Notes under the pieces: model-generated | Told to the model about the DNA's origin: nothing | Databases searched by the model: none | Seen by the model: only the letters and a program-made list of their open reading frames with translations | In this document: positions 26,909 through 35,151 of the stretch, piece by piece | Layout: the number at the start of each line of letters is the position of its first letter | How positions within the stretch are numbered: position 1 is the stretch's first letter | Position numbers and translations under genes: made by a program | Assembly: GCF_003015185.1 (NCBI RefSeq) | Contig: NZ_CP027860.1 | Location: forward strand, 4,702,501 to 4,766,500 | DNA: 64,000 nt | Source: Ahniella affigens | GTDB taxonomy: Bacteria > Pseudomonadota > Gammaproteobacteria > Xanthomonadales > Ahniellaceae | Reading direction: 5' to 3'

Positions 26909-26962
26909 AGCAAGAACAAAGCCGATCCAGCCCAGCAGATACACCGCCGATCCAGCCCAGCA
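26896..26962 (+). repeat. Three 17-bp tandem units at a 25-bp period
   Basis: GCCGATCCAGCCCAGCA occurs at 26896-26912, 26921-26937 and 26946-26962, separated by two different 8-bp spacers. The first unit overlaps the 3' arm of hairpin E, so the array may have grown from it. The spacers are far too short for CRISPR. Confidence 0.85.
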
Positions 26963-27089
26963 GAAAAACTGAACTTTTCGCGCCTCTTGCAATCTGTGAC
27001 TGTCGCCCCAATTTCGCCGCCGCGCCGGTTGACCAGTCCTGGCCGACCGGAACGGCAATTTCCGTCCTCAAACCTTCAAGAAGACCAAC

Positions 27090-28031
27090 ATGATTGAGAC
27101 ACGCGAGCTCAGCAAGCGATATGGCAGTCTGACTGCCGTCGATGGCATCAGCTTCAAGGTCGAACCCGGGCAGGTGCTCGGCTTTCTCGGCCCGAACGGT
27201 GCTGGCAAATCCACGACCATGAAAATGGTGGCGGGTTTCCTGACCCCCACCTCCGGCCAGGCGCTGGTGTGTGGTTTCGACGTCGAAACCCACCCGATTG
27301 AAGCCAAACAGGCCATGGGCTATTTGCCCGAAGGCGCGCCGAGCTATGGCGAAATGACTGTCGCCGACTTCCTCGGCTTCATAGCAGACGTTCGCGGCCT
27401 GCATGGTGGCGTCCGCACCCGGCAGCTGGACGATGCCATCGGCCGGCTCAGCCTGTCTGGCGTCCTGAAGCAGACCATCGACACGCTGTCCAAGGGTTTC
27501 CGTCGCCGCGTTGGTCTTGCCCAGGCAATTCTGCACGACCCGAAAGTGCTGATTCTGGACGAGCCCACAGACGGTCTCGACCCGAACCAGAAGCACGAAG
27601 TCCGAAATCTGATCAAGGCGATGGCCAAGGACAAGACCATCATTGTGTCCACGCACATCCTGGAAGAAGTTCATGCCGTGTGCCACCGCGCGATCATCAT
27701 TGCCAAGGGCAAGGTTCTGGCTGATGACACGCCCGCGGCACTCGAAGGCCGCTCGCGCTACCACCGTGCGGTGTCACTGTCGGCTGATCAGCCTGAGGTC
27801 GTCAAAGCCGCACTCAGCCAGCTGAAAGACGTCGCCACAGTCGAAATCGACCCGCAGGATCAACGCATCACGGCGTTTCCGAAAAAAGATCGCGCGATCT
27901 TTGAAGCAGTCACCGAATGCCTGAAGGCGCAGAAGATCGCATTCCGCGAGCTCGCGCTCGAGCAAGGCCGACTGGACGAAGTGTTCCGCACCATCACTCA
28001 GGCCGAAACCACCGTGAAGGAGGCCGCATGA
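27090..28031 (+). CDS. ABC transporter ATP-binding protein (GldA-like)
   Basis: A 313-residue ATPase. Walker A GPNGAGKSTT (about residue 37), the Q-loop region GYLPEGAPSYGEMT, signature LSKGFRRRVGLAQAI, Walker B KVLILDEPTDGLDP and the H-loop IIVSTHILEE are all intact. A C-terminal domain of about 90 residues follows, as in the gliding/Nos-type export family. It overlaps the permease ATG by 4 bp. It starts a four-gene operon (ATPase, permease, GldG-like, DUF4340). Confidence 0.94.
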   Translation: MIETRELSKRYGSLTAVDGISFKVEPGQVLGFLGPNGAGKSTTMKMVAGFLTPTSGQALVCGFDVETHPIEAKQAMGYLPEGAPSYGEMTVADFLGFIADVRGLHGGVRTRQLDDAIGRLSLSGVLKQTIDTLSKGFRRRVGLAQAILHDPKVLILDEPTDGLDPNQKHEVRNLIKAMAKDKTIIVSTHILEEVHAVCHRAIIIAKGKVLADDTPAALEGRSRYHRAVSLSADQPEVVKAALSQLKDVATVEIDPQDQRITAFPKKDRAIFEAVTECLKAQKIAFRELALEQGRLDEVFRTITQAETTVKEAA

Positions 28032-28765
28032 GCCTGATCCGCATTCTGTTCAAGCGCGAGTTGGCGAGCTACTTCGCCACGCCGGTTGCCTACGTGTTCA
28101 TCGCGATCTTTCTCGTGCTGGCCATGGCGTTTTCGTTCTACCTCGGCGGCCTGTATGAGCGCGGCCAAGCCGACCTGCAGCCGTTCTTCAATTTCCACCC
28201 TTGGATGTTTCTGTTCCTAGTCCCGGCCATTGCGATGCGCCTTTGGGCAGAGGAACGCAAGAGCGGCTCCATCGAACTGTTGCTGACGCTGCCGGTCACG
28301 CTGTGGCAGGCTGTGTTTGGCAAGTTTTTGGCTGCCTGGGCATTCATTGGCATTGCCCTGTTGCTCACCGTGCCAATCTGGATCACCGTGAACTATCTGG
28401 GCGATCCCGACAACGGCGCCATCCTCGCGGGCTACTTCAGCAGCTTTCTGATGGCCGGCGCGTTTCTCGCGGTTGGCTCATGTCTGTCGGCCGTCACCCG
28501 CAACCAGGTCATCGCTTTCATTCTGACCGTCGTGGTCTGCTTCCTGCTGATGCTCTCCGGCTTCTCGCTGGTGCTCGACTTCTTCAGCGGCCTGAATCTG
28601 CCGCAAGCGGTGATTGATGCGATTGCCGGCATGTCGTTTCTGACGCACGCCAATGCGATCGGCAAAGGCGTGCTGGATCTCCGCGACATTCTCTATTTCA
28701 CGCTGATGATTGCGTTCTGGCTGTATGCCACCGCCATTGTCATCGACATGAAAAAAGCTGATTGA
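28028..28765 (+). CDS. ABC transporter permease (GldF-like, ABC-2 family)
   Basis: A 245-residue integral membrane protein with six predicted helices, beginning MSLIRILFKRELASYFATPV with an amphipathic cytosolic helix. It includes FNFHPWMFLFLVPAIAMRLW, EERKSGSIELLLTLPVT (the coupling helix region) and VVVCFLLMLSGFSLVLDFF. ATG 28028 overlaps the end of the ATPase gene. Homologues pair with GldA/GldG; in non-gliding bacteria the exported substrate is unknown. Confidence 0.93.
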   Translation: MSLIRILFKRELASYFATPVAYVFIAIFLVLAMAFSFYLGGLYERGQADLQPFFNFHPWMFLFLVPAIAMRLWAEERKSGSIELLLTLPVTLWQAVFGKFLAAWAFIGIALLLTVPIWITVNYLGDPDNGAILAGYFSSFLMAGAFLAVGSCLSAVTRNQVIAFILTVVVCFLLMLSGFSLVLDFFSGLNLPQAVIDAIAGMSFLTHANAIGKGVLDLRDILYFTLMIAFWLYATAIVIDMKKAD

Positions 28766-28773
28766 GGGCCCCG

Positions 28774-30627
28774 ATGTTTACTTTGAATCGCAAGACACTC
28801 TCGGGCAGTACCCTCATCGTACTGGCCATTCTGCTCGTCGCCGTTTTGGCTCTGGTCAACACGTTGTTCCGCGGCGCACGCATCGACTTGACCGAAAACA
28901 ACCTGTACACGCTGTCCGATGGCACCAAGTCCATCGTCAGCGAGATCGAGGAGCCGATCAATCTGTATTTCTACTTCTCCGACAAAGCCAGCGCAGATGT
29001 GCCGTTTCTCCGGAACTATGCGAACCGCGTTCGCGAGTTGCTGGAAGAAATCGCGGCCAAGAGCAAAGGCAAGATCCGCTTGTCGGTGATCGATCCGCAG
29101 CCATTCTCGGAAGACGAGGATCGCGCGTCCGAAGCAGGCCTTCAGGCCGTACCGGTGGGCCAGGGTGGCAACTCGATCTTCTTTGGGCTCGCCGGGACCA
29201 ATGCCCTCGACGGCAAAGCGGTGATTCCGTTCTTCTCGCCGGACAAGGAATCGTTCCTCGAGTATGACGTGGCTAAGATGATCAATGGCCTGAAGTCAGA
29301 CAAGAAGATTGCGGTGGGCGTGATTTCCAGTCTGAACATCGCCCCGGGGTTCGATCCCGCGACCCGTGGCATGCGCGAAGGATGGGCGGCCTATACCCAG
29401 CTCAGCGACATTTTTGACATGCGCATGCTGAATCCCGAAGCCACGACCAAGATCGATCCGGAGATCAGCACATTGCTGCTGGTTCACCCGAAGACGCTGA
29501 GCGATGACACGCTGTACGCGATCGATCAGTTCGTGCTGCGCGGCGGCCGTTTGATGGTGTTTGTGGACCCAAGCGGTGAACAGGATCAGAGCGGCGCGGA
29601 CCCTGAGAATCCGCAGGCAGCGATGTTTGCCAGCAAGTCGTCCGATCTGCCGAAACTGTTCAAGGCATGGGGCATCAACTATGACCCGAACCAGATTGTG
29701 CTCGATGCCGGCAATGCGTTGCCGATCCAAATCAATCCCGCCGCCCCGCCGGTGCAGCATCTGGCGATCATGGGTTATCGCAAGGACAACTTGAACCACG
29801 ACGAAGTCACGACCGCGCAGCTCGACACCATCAACTTCTCGACCGCCGGTCAGTTCAGCCTCGCCGAGTCGAGCCCGCTGAAGCTCGTCAGCCTCGTGCA
29901 GAGTTCGGGTGACGCGATGCTCACGGAATCGGATCGCATCAAGTTCATGCAGGACCCGAGCACACTGTACGAAGGTTTCAAGGCCACCAATGAGCGCTAT
30001 GTGCTGGCCGGCCGTCTGTATGGCAAACTGAAGACCGCGTTCCCCGAGAAGTCGGGCCCGGATCACCTTGCCGAAAGCAAGGAAGACGCGAATCTGGTCG
30101 TTGTAGCCGACACCGATGTTCTCAGTGATCGCCTGTGGGTTCAGATGCAGAACTTCTTTGGCCAGAAGCTGATCAATGCGTTTGCCGACAATGGCGACTT
30201 TGTAATCAATGTGGTCGACAATATGGCCGGCAACAGTGCGCTGATCGGCATCCGCAGCCGCGGCGTGTCAGCCCGTCCGTTCACGACGGTCGAAGCCATT
30301 CGGAGAAAGGCCGAACAGGACTACCGCAACAAGGAACAGGAGCTCCAGCAAGAGCTCGCCGACACCGAGCGCAAGCTGAACGAGCTGCAGGCGAACAAGA
30401 GCACCGACAACGCGATGATTCTGTCGCCCGAGCAGCAGCGTGAGCTCGAACAGTTCCAGCAGGACAAGCTGAAGATTCGCAAGGATCTGCGCAATGTCCA
30501 GCATGATCTGGACAAGGACATCGAGAGCCTGGGCAGCCGCCTCAAGTTGCTGAACATTCTGGTTCTGCCGTTGCTGCTGACCCTGGCGGTATTCGGTCTG
30601 CATCACTTCCTGCGTCGTCGCGCCTGA
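28774..30627 (+). CDS. GldG-like ABC transporter auxiliary protein
   Basis: A 617-residue protein anchored by an N-terminal helix (LIVLAILLVAVLALVNTLF) and a C-terminal one (LNILVLPLLLTLAVFGLHHF). The large extracytoplasmic part begins with the DUF7088-like IDLTENNLYTLSDGTKSIVS and PINLYFYFSDKASADVPFL. The ABC_transp_aux domain (STLLLVHPKTLSDDTLYAID, GGRLMVFVDPSGEQDQ) follows. A coiled-coil stalk (about residues 510-600, KEQELQQELADTERKLNELQ) precedes the last helix. ATG 28774 follows the permease stop by 8 bp; TTG 28762 overlaps it and is less likely. Confidence 0.92.
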   Translation: MFTLNRKTLSGSTLIVLAILLVAVLALVNTLFRGARIDLTENNLYTLSDGTKSIVSEIEEPINLYFYFSDKASADVPFLRNYANRVRELLEEIAAKSKGKIRLSVIDPQPFSEDEDRASEAGLQAVPVGQGGNSIFFGLAGTNALDGKAVIPFFSPDKESFLEYDVAKMINGLKSDKKIAVGVISSLNIAPGFDPATRGMREGWAAYTQLSDIFDMRMLNPEATTKIDPEISTLLLVHPKTLSDDTLYAIDQFVLRGGRLMVFVDPSGEQDQSGADPENPQAAMFASKSSDLPKLFKAWGINYDPNQIVLDAGNALPIQINPAAPPVQHLAIMGYRKDNLNHDEVTTAQLDTINFSTAGQFSLAESSPLKLVSLVQSSGDAMLTESDRIKFMQDPSTLYEGFKATNERYVLAGRLYGKLKTAFPEKSGPDHLAESKEDANLVVVADTDVLSDRLWVQMQNFFGQKLINAFADNGDFVINVVDNMAGNSALIGIRSRGVSARPFTTVEAIRRKAEQDYRNKEQELQQELADTERKLNELQANKSTDNAMILSPEQQRELEQFQQDKLKIRKDLRNVQHDLDKDIESLGSRLKLLNILVLPLLLTLAVFGLHHFLRRRA

Positions 30628-30637
30628 GGAGCGGAGC

Positions 30638-31855
30638 ATGAGCAAACATCAGTTCAACAAACTTCTGATCGTTACGGTTGTGGTGCTGGTTGCCGCGTTC
30701 TGGGCCACCAGCACGCGGTCGCCGGAATCGCGTGAAGAGCTCGCCGGGCAATCGCTGGTCGCCGACTTGAAACAAGACATCAACAAGGTCAGCGCGCTCC
30801 GGTTTGTCGAAGCCGGCGACAAGACCGTGCTGACCATCGTCAAGGGCGACAAGACCTGGACGCTCGCCGAACGTGATCACTATCCGGTCGACATGCAAAA
30901 GGTCCGCGAGTATCTGCTGAAGCTCGCCGAGGCCGACCTGCTTGAAGCGAAGACCAGTCGCAAGGAAAGCTACGCCAAGCTCGGCGTTGAAGATGTTGCC
31001 GCCGCCGAGGCCAAGAGCGTGCGGGTGGAGCTCGATGGTCTGGCCAAGCCCGTCAAGATTGTTGTCGGCAATGCCAACTCGATGGGCCAGGACGGCACCT
31101 ACGTCCGTCGCAATGACGAGGAGCAATCGTGGCTCGCGAAGGGCAGCCTGATTCCGGATCGCGTGGTGGGCAATTGGCTCGACAAGAATGTCATCGACAT
31201 CCAGTCCAGTCGGATCGAACGCTTCCTGCTGGCCAAGAGTGGCAGCCTGATCAGCGGGTCCAAGAGCAAGCCGGATGACGACAAATATGTCATCGAGAAC
31301 GTGCCGAAAGGTCGCGAGCTGAACAGCGAGTATGAAGGCAACACGTTGGGTGCCGCACTCGCCAGCCTGACGATGGACGATGTACGAAAGTCGGGGGCTG
31401 CCGAGATCGACCCCAGCACGAGCACCGCAGCGAAGTACCAGGCATTCGATGGCCTGGTCATCGAAGCCACCGCTTGGCAGGAGGGCGACAAGGGCTATGT
31501 TCGCCTGAGCGCCAGCTTGGACGAGGCCAAAGCCGGCGCGCATATCGATGCGGAACAGGCGAAGGCCAAGGCGACGTTTGACGCCGCCAACGCCGAGCAC
31601 ATTGCGAAGCTCGCTGAGTTCAACAAGAAGAAAGAAACCGACAAGGCGCTGACTGACGCTGATGCGCCCGTCGCCCCGACGATGCCAGCAGCGGTCAGCG
31701 ATGCGGCCAAGGACAAGGCCGATCAGTTGGCAACGCTGAAGCAGGAAGTCGAGACGATCAACCAGAAGTGCGCTGGCTGGGACTTCCAGCTGCCCACGTA
31801 CAAGTTCTCGTCGATCAATAAGACCATGGACGAGTTGCTGAAGCCAAAGGCTTGA
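30638..31855 (+). CDS. DUF4340 domain protein, last gene of the GldA/GldG operon
   Basis: A 405-residue protein with one N-terminal helix (KLLIVTVVVLVAAFWATS) and an extracytoplasmic DUF4340 domain (VADLKQDINKVSALRFVEAG, DKTWTLAERDHYPVDMQKVR, YAKLGVEDVAAAEAKSVRVE). A second repeat-like half follows with an insertion rich in Ala, Lys and Glu (about residues 300-380). DUF4340 proteins regularly accompany GldG-like genes and probably form part of the periplasmic assembly; no activity is known. A strong terminator follows 24 bp downstream. Confidence 0.9.
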   Translation: MSKHQFNKLLIVTVVVLVAAFWATSTRSPESREELAGQSLVADLKQDINKVSALRFVEAGDKTVLTIVKGDKTWTLAERDHYPVDMQKVREYLLKLAEADLLEAKTSRKESYAKLGVEDVAAAEAKSVRVELDGLAKPVKIVVGNANSMGQDGTYVRRNDEEQSWLAKGSLIPDRVVGNWLDKNVIDIQSSRIERFLLAKSGSLISGSKSKPDDDKYVIENVPKGRELNSEYEGNTLGAALASLTMDDVRKSGAAEIDPSTSTAAKYQAFDGLVIEATAWQEGDKGYVRLSASLDEAKAGAHIDAEQAKAKATFDAANAEHIAKLAEFNKKKETDKALTDADAPVAPTMPAAVSDAAKDKADQLATLKQEVETINQKCAGWDFQLPTYKFSSINKTMDELLKPKA

Positions 31856-31879
31856 GTGTCACGGTCGGTCAGGCAAACG

Positions 31880-31911
31880 CGAAACGGACCTTCGGGTCCG
31901 TTTCGTTTTTT
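31880..31911 (+). terminator. Strong rho-independent terminator of the ABC operon
   Basis: An 11-bp perfect stem (CGAAACGGACC / GGTCCGTTTCG) with a TTCG tetraloop, followed by TTTTTT. Confidence 0.95.
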
Positions 31912-31942
31912 GGAAGGAGACAGGCCGCAATCCGACGCGCTA

Positions 31943-32359
31943 TCAGGTCTGCGTCGGCTCCGAATCGCGCTCTTGAAAATCAAGGCTCGCTGAGTTGATG
32001 CAATAGCGCATGCCGGTCGGCCTTGGTCCGTCTGGAAACAAGTGCCCGAGGTGTGACTCACAGCGCGCGCAGCGCACTTCCACCCGGCGCATGCCATGGC
32101 TCAGATCAACGTGCTCGCTGATCGCACCCGCCGCAACGGCTTCGGAGTAACTCGGCCAACCGGTGCCAGAATCGAACTTCGCCCGCGAATCGAACAACGG
32201 CGTGCCACAGCCAACGCAAACGTAGAGCCCGTCGTCGTGATGGTCCCAGAACTTGCCGGTGAACGGCCGCTCCGTAGCCGAGCATCGGCACACGGCGTAT
32301 TGCACCGGATCCAATTGCGACTGCCACTCGGCGTCGGTCTTTTCGATCTTGTCGTTCAT
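31943..32359 (-). CDS. msrB: Peptide-methionine (R)-S-oxide reductase
   Basis: The 138-residue protein is a complete MsrB domain. The zinc-binding pairs are CVGC ([12 protein letters not shown]) and CARC ([17 protein letters not shown]). [11 protein letters not shown] and the catalytic Cys in [12 protein letters not shown] are intact. MsrB reduces methionine-R-sulfoxide in proteins using thioredoxin. ATG 32359 has GGAGAT about 12 nt upstream and matches family length; the frame extends further upstream to 32707 without family similarity. It is convergent with the ABC operon. Confidence 0.95.
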   Translation of the reverse strand: MNDKIEKTDAEWQSQLDPVQYAVCRCSATERPFTGKFWDHHDDGLYVCVGCGTPLFDSRAKFDSGTGWPSYSEAVAAGAISEHVDLSHGMRRVEVRCARCESHLGHLFPDGPRPTGMRYCINSASLDFQERDSEPTQT

Positions 32360-32893
32360 GCTGTGATCTCCATTGAATTCAGATACTCCGGCGCTTGCCG
32401 ATACCGCCAGCAGCGGAACTGGAGCTGTGGTCGGATTGCATCCGCTGCAAGGGTGGACTGACATCCCGTCGCCATAGAACCCCGAGCACGGATGAGACCG
32501 ATCTGCCCTTCCGATCATTGCAGATCGCTTGCAAAGAACCGTGACCAGACCAAATGTACGCACGGGCAATCGGCTGGCAATCCGGGTCTGGCCCGAAAGG
32601 CTCACAGAATTCCAGCACGCGATGTCGGATAATGCCTCGGCCTGAGCAGATTGTCGCTTAAGCCTATGGAGGGACTGAACCAGTCCATCCTGGACTTTCA
32701 GACCCAAACCGAGTCCGGCACCTGCCTGCCCCGGCGAAGGCCGGGGTCCGGACTCAGTACCCCAAAATCAAGCACTTGCGTGTTTGATTCTGGGCGGGCC
32801 ATCCACGGCCCGCGTCGCCTCTAAACTTGTTCAGAGGCTCCCCAGCTGCTCAGATTGCAGAGAACCGAATATGGAATCAGCCTGGAATTGTTC
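32360..32893 (+). other. Divergent intergenic region msrB-tesB, largely a multi-hairpin repeat
   Basis: Between two divergent starts, 32360-32670 shows no convincing gene and must contain the msrB promoter, though I could not choose one. 32671-32838 is the inverted copy of the hairpin repeat. 32839-32893 is the short tesB leader. A plus-strand reading at 32668-32823 ([14 protein letters not shown]...) runs across the hairpins and is considered non-coding. Confidence 0.6.
32671..32838 (-). repeat. Modular multi-hairpin repeat, locus 3 (inverted; E-D-C-B-A on the plus strand)
   Basis: Read on the minus strand the order is A-B-C-D-E, as at 46.6 kb. A (32817-32838) is a dyad ending GCCTCT/AGAGGC. 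B (32794-32813) is GCGGGCCG-TGGA-TGGCCCGC. C (32760-32794) pairs AGAATCAA with TTGATT around GCAA. D (32709-32757) keeps GAGTCCGG/CCGGACTC but its loop has been replaced by a further hairpin, CCCCGGC-GAA-GGCCGGGG. E (32671-32705) has TCTGAA/TTCAG outer and AGTCCA/TGGACT inner stems. It is close in sequence to the 46.6-kb copy but opposite in orientation. Confidence 0.85.
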
Positions 32894-33769
32894 ATGACCG
32901 ACAGTGTAGTCACCGAGCTCGTCTCTTTGCTCAAGCTGGAACGCTTGGAGCTTGATCTGTTTCGCGGCCAGAGTCGTGATATCGGCACCCGCTTCGTATT
33001 TGGCGGACAAGTACTGGGACAAGCCTTGTCGGCCGCACAGCAAACGGTGAGCACCGACCGGATTGCCCATTCGTTGCACGCTTATTTTTTGCGTGCAGGC
33101 GATATCGATGCACCGATCATTTATCAAGTCGAACGGTCGCGCGACGGTAAGAGTTTCTCAACCCGGCGCGTCTCGGCAATTCAACACGGGCAACTGATTT
33201 TTGGGATGGCCGCGTCGTTCCACAAACCAGAGCCAGGCGCCGAGCACCAGCTGTCGATGCCAGAAGTGCCCAAACCCGAAGACCTGGAGCCACCCGACCC
33301 GATTGCGCAGGAGGCGCTCGCGCAGATCTCGCCCAAGCTTCAACGCTGGCTGACGTCGAAGGGCCCGTTCGAATTCCGCCATGTGTATCCGCGGGATGAA
33401 ATCCGCCGGCCAAAGCGCCCACCGTATCAGCACGTGTGGTTTCGGCTGACCGAGCAAATCGACGATGATCCCGACCTGCACCGGGCGATGCTCGCGTATT
33501 GCTCGGATTTTCATTTGATCGGTACGGCCACACTTCCGCACGGCATTTCGTATCTGCAACCGAATGTGCAAATGGCGAGTCTCGATCACGCGATGTGGTT
33601 CCACCGGCCATTTCGTGCGGACCAATGGATCCTGTACTCGTGCGACAGCCCGAGCGCCCAGGGCTCGCGTGGGCTCGCCCGCGGCAGCTTCTACAGTGCC
33701 GAGGGCAAGTTGATTGCCTCGACCGCACAGGAGGGTCTGATCCGACTCCTGCCAGAAGGAGAAGCCTAA
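32894..33769 (+). CDS. tesB: Acyl-CoA thioesterase II
   Basis: A 291-residue double hot-dog protein. N-terminal half: LELDLFRGQSRDIGTRFVFG, GQVLGQALSAAQQTV and SLHAYFLRAGDIDAPIIYQV, with GKSFSTRRVSAIQHGQLIF. C-terminal half: SDFHLIGTATLPHG (catalytic Asp region), MASLDHAMWFHRPFRADQWI and SRGLARGSFYSAEGKLIAST. TesB hydrolyses medium- and long-chain acyl-CoA to free fatty acid and CoA. Length and motifs fit E. coli TesB. ATG 32894 is preferred over 32855. The stop overlaps the next start (TAATG). Confidence 0.94.
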   Translation: MTDSVVTELVSLLKLERLELDLFRGQSRDIGTRFVFGGQVLGQALSAAQQTVSTDRIAHSLHAYFLRAGDIDAPIIYQVERSRDGKSFSTRRVSAIQHGQLIFGMAASFHKPEPGAEHQLSMPEVPKPEDLEPPDPIAQEALAQISPKLQRWLTSKGPFEFRHVYPRDEIRRPKRPPYQHVWFRLTEQIDDDPDLHRAMLAYCSDFHLIGTATLPHGISYLQPNVQMASLDHAMWFHRPFRADQWILYSCDSPSAQGSRGLARGSFYSAEGKLIASTAQEGLIRLLPEGEA

Positions 33770-34308
33770 TGCGGCAGATTTACAGCTCTCAGCGCCTCGA
33801 GAACGTGGATAAAGTGGAAGCGCTGATGCAGGAAGCCGACATCGAAACCTATGTCTCTGGTCGCGACAAACTGCGCCGCGACCGGCGAAGGCGCTTCAGC
33901 TACACCGAACGCGGCCAGCAAGGTGAATGGCCTGCCGTTTGGGTGGTGAATGCCGATGACCTGCCCAAGGCGCGCGACATCATGCGCGACGCCGGCCTGA
34001 TGGGCTCGACCCGTCCCGAGTACGCGGCCGCCACCACCTTGCCCACGCGGGTGCAAACACCGGAGTCGCTGGCCAGCAAAGTGCGCCGCGGCCTGTTGAT
34101 TCTGGTCGTGGTAACTGCGGTCATGATGGGCATGTGGTGGGCCATCACCACGCCCGAGCGGAACCGCCCAGCGCCAGCGCCAAAACCACTGATGCCAGCC
34201 GCCGCGACGGCGGTCGCGCCGGAAGTGCCCCAACCGGCGGCGCCGGAACCCGCGAGTTCGGACAATCCGAACGTGATTGTCATCGAAGACCTGGGGGACG
34301 GCTCCTGA
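33769..34308 (+). CDS. DUF2007-type protein with a C-terminal membrane helix
   Basis: A 179-residue protein. The N-terminal region (RQIYSSQRLENVDKVEALMQ, EADIETYVSGRDKLRRDRRR, VWVVNADDLPKARDIMRDAG) matches the small DUF2007 'putative signal-transducing' fold. One helix (GLLILVVVTAVMMGMWWAI, about 103-121) and a Pro/Ala-rich tail ending in acidic VIEDLGDGS follow. The start overlaps the tesB stop, and bpt begins 2 nt after its stop, so the three genes are one operon. The function is unknown. Confidence 0.8.
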   Translation: MRQIYSSQRLENVDKVEALMQEADIETYVSGRDKLRRDRRRRFSYTERGQQGEWPAVWVVNADDLPKARDIMRDAGLMGSTRPEYAAATTLPTRVQTPESLASKVRRGLLILVVVTAVMMGMWWAITTPERNRPAPAPKPLMPAAATAVAPEVPQPAAPEPASSDNPNVIVIEDLGDGS

Positions 34309-34310
34309 CC

Positions 34311-35042
34311 ATGCGGCGTGCCGAAAGCGCCCGATTGTTCAAGACCCGGCCGCATGCGTGCGGCTATTACCCGGATCGGATCGCCGAGAATCTGGTGATC
34401 GACCCCGAAGCCCCGAATTTGGGCCTGCTCTATGGCACCGCGCTGAATCAAGGCTATCGGCGCAGTGGCGGACATTTGTACCGACCGGCCTGCTCGTCCT
34501 GCCAGGCCTGCGTCCCGACTCGGATCGAAGTCGACCGATTCACACCCAATCGCACCCAGCGGCGGGTGTTGAAGCGCAATCAGGACCTGACCATCCGCAC
34601 CGTTCCAGCCGGCACCGATCCGGAACACTTTGCGCTCTACCAGCGCTATCTGAGCGAGCGCCACGCTGGCGGCGGCATGGATCAAGGGAATCAGGACGCC
34701 TTTCGCGAGTTTCTACTGGCGCCCTTTGCACGCAGCCTGTTTCTGGAGATCCGGCACGAGTCACGGTTACTCGCATGTGCGGTCACGGATCACACGGAGC
34801 AAGGACTCAGCGCGGTGTACACGTTCTTCGATCCCGAATTCTCGGGACGGAGTCTCGGCGTGCTCGCGATTCTGAAGCAGATCGCGCTGTGCCGGCGCCT
34901 GGGGCTGCCCTACCTGTATCTGGGATTTTGGCTGTCCGCCCACCCAAAGATGGATTACAAACGGCAATTCCAGCCACAGGAGCATCTGGGGCCAGACGGA
35001 ATATGGCGCCTGGCGCCCCCTCAGTCTGGCGTTCCGTACTGA
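34311..35042 (+). CDS. bpt: Aspartate/glutamate leucyltransferase (N-end rule)
   Basis: A 243-residue protein of the bacterial Bpt/Ate1 family. The N-terminal region has TRPHACGYYPDRIAENLVID and YRRSGGHLYRPACSSCQACV with the conserved Cys cluster. The GNAT-like C-terminal half has YQRYLSERHAGGGMD, AVYTFFDPEFSGRSLGVLAI and YLYLGFWLSAHPKMDYKRQF. Bpt transfers Leu from its tRNA to N-terminal Asp or Glu, exposing proteins to ClpS/ClpAP. Length matches the family (about 240). Confidence 0.95.
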   Translation: MRRAESARLFKTRPHACGYYPDRIAENLVIDPEAPNLGLLYGTALNQGYRRSGGHLYRPACSSCQACVPTRIEVDRFTPNRTQRRVLKRNQDLTIRTVPAGTDPEHFALYQRYLSERHAGGGMDQGNQDAFREFLLAPFARSLFLEIRHESRLLACAVTDHTEQGLSAVYTFFDPEFSGRSLGVLAILKQIALCRRLGLPYLYLGFWLSAHPKMDYKRQFQPQEHLGPDGIWRLAPPQSGVPY

Positions 35043-35151
35043 TACCGGCGTTCGGCCCTGGCCAATCGGCCAAGCAAATCATCACTGGCACGACCGGTCC
35101 GGGCATTGCACAATCGCGTTGGGAACCCCCCATATTCATGCAGGAGCCCCG

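Noticed and set aside
26896-26962. CRISPR-like array
   Set aside because: Units are 17 bp with 8-bp spacers, only three copies, and no cas genes are nearby.
26775-27764. 329-codon minus-strand frame over the repeat and the ABC ATPase
   Set aside because: Part reads hairpin repeats and part is antisense to a clear ATPase.
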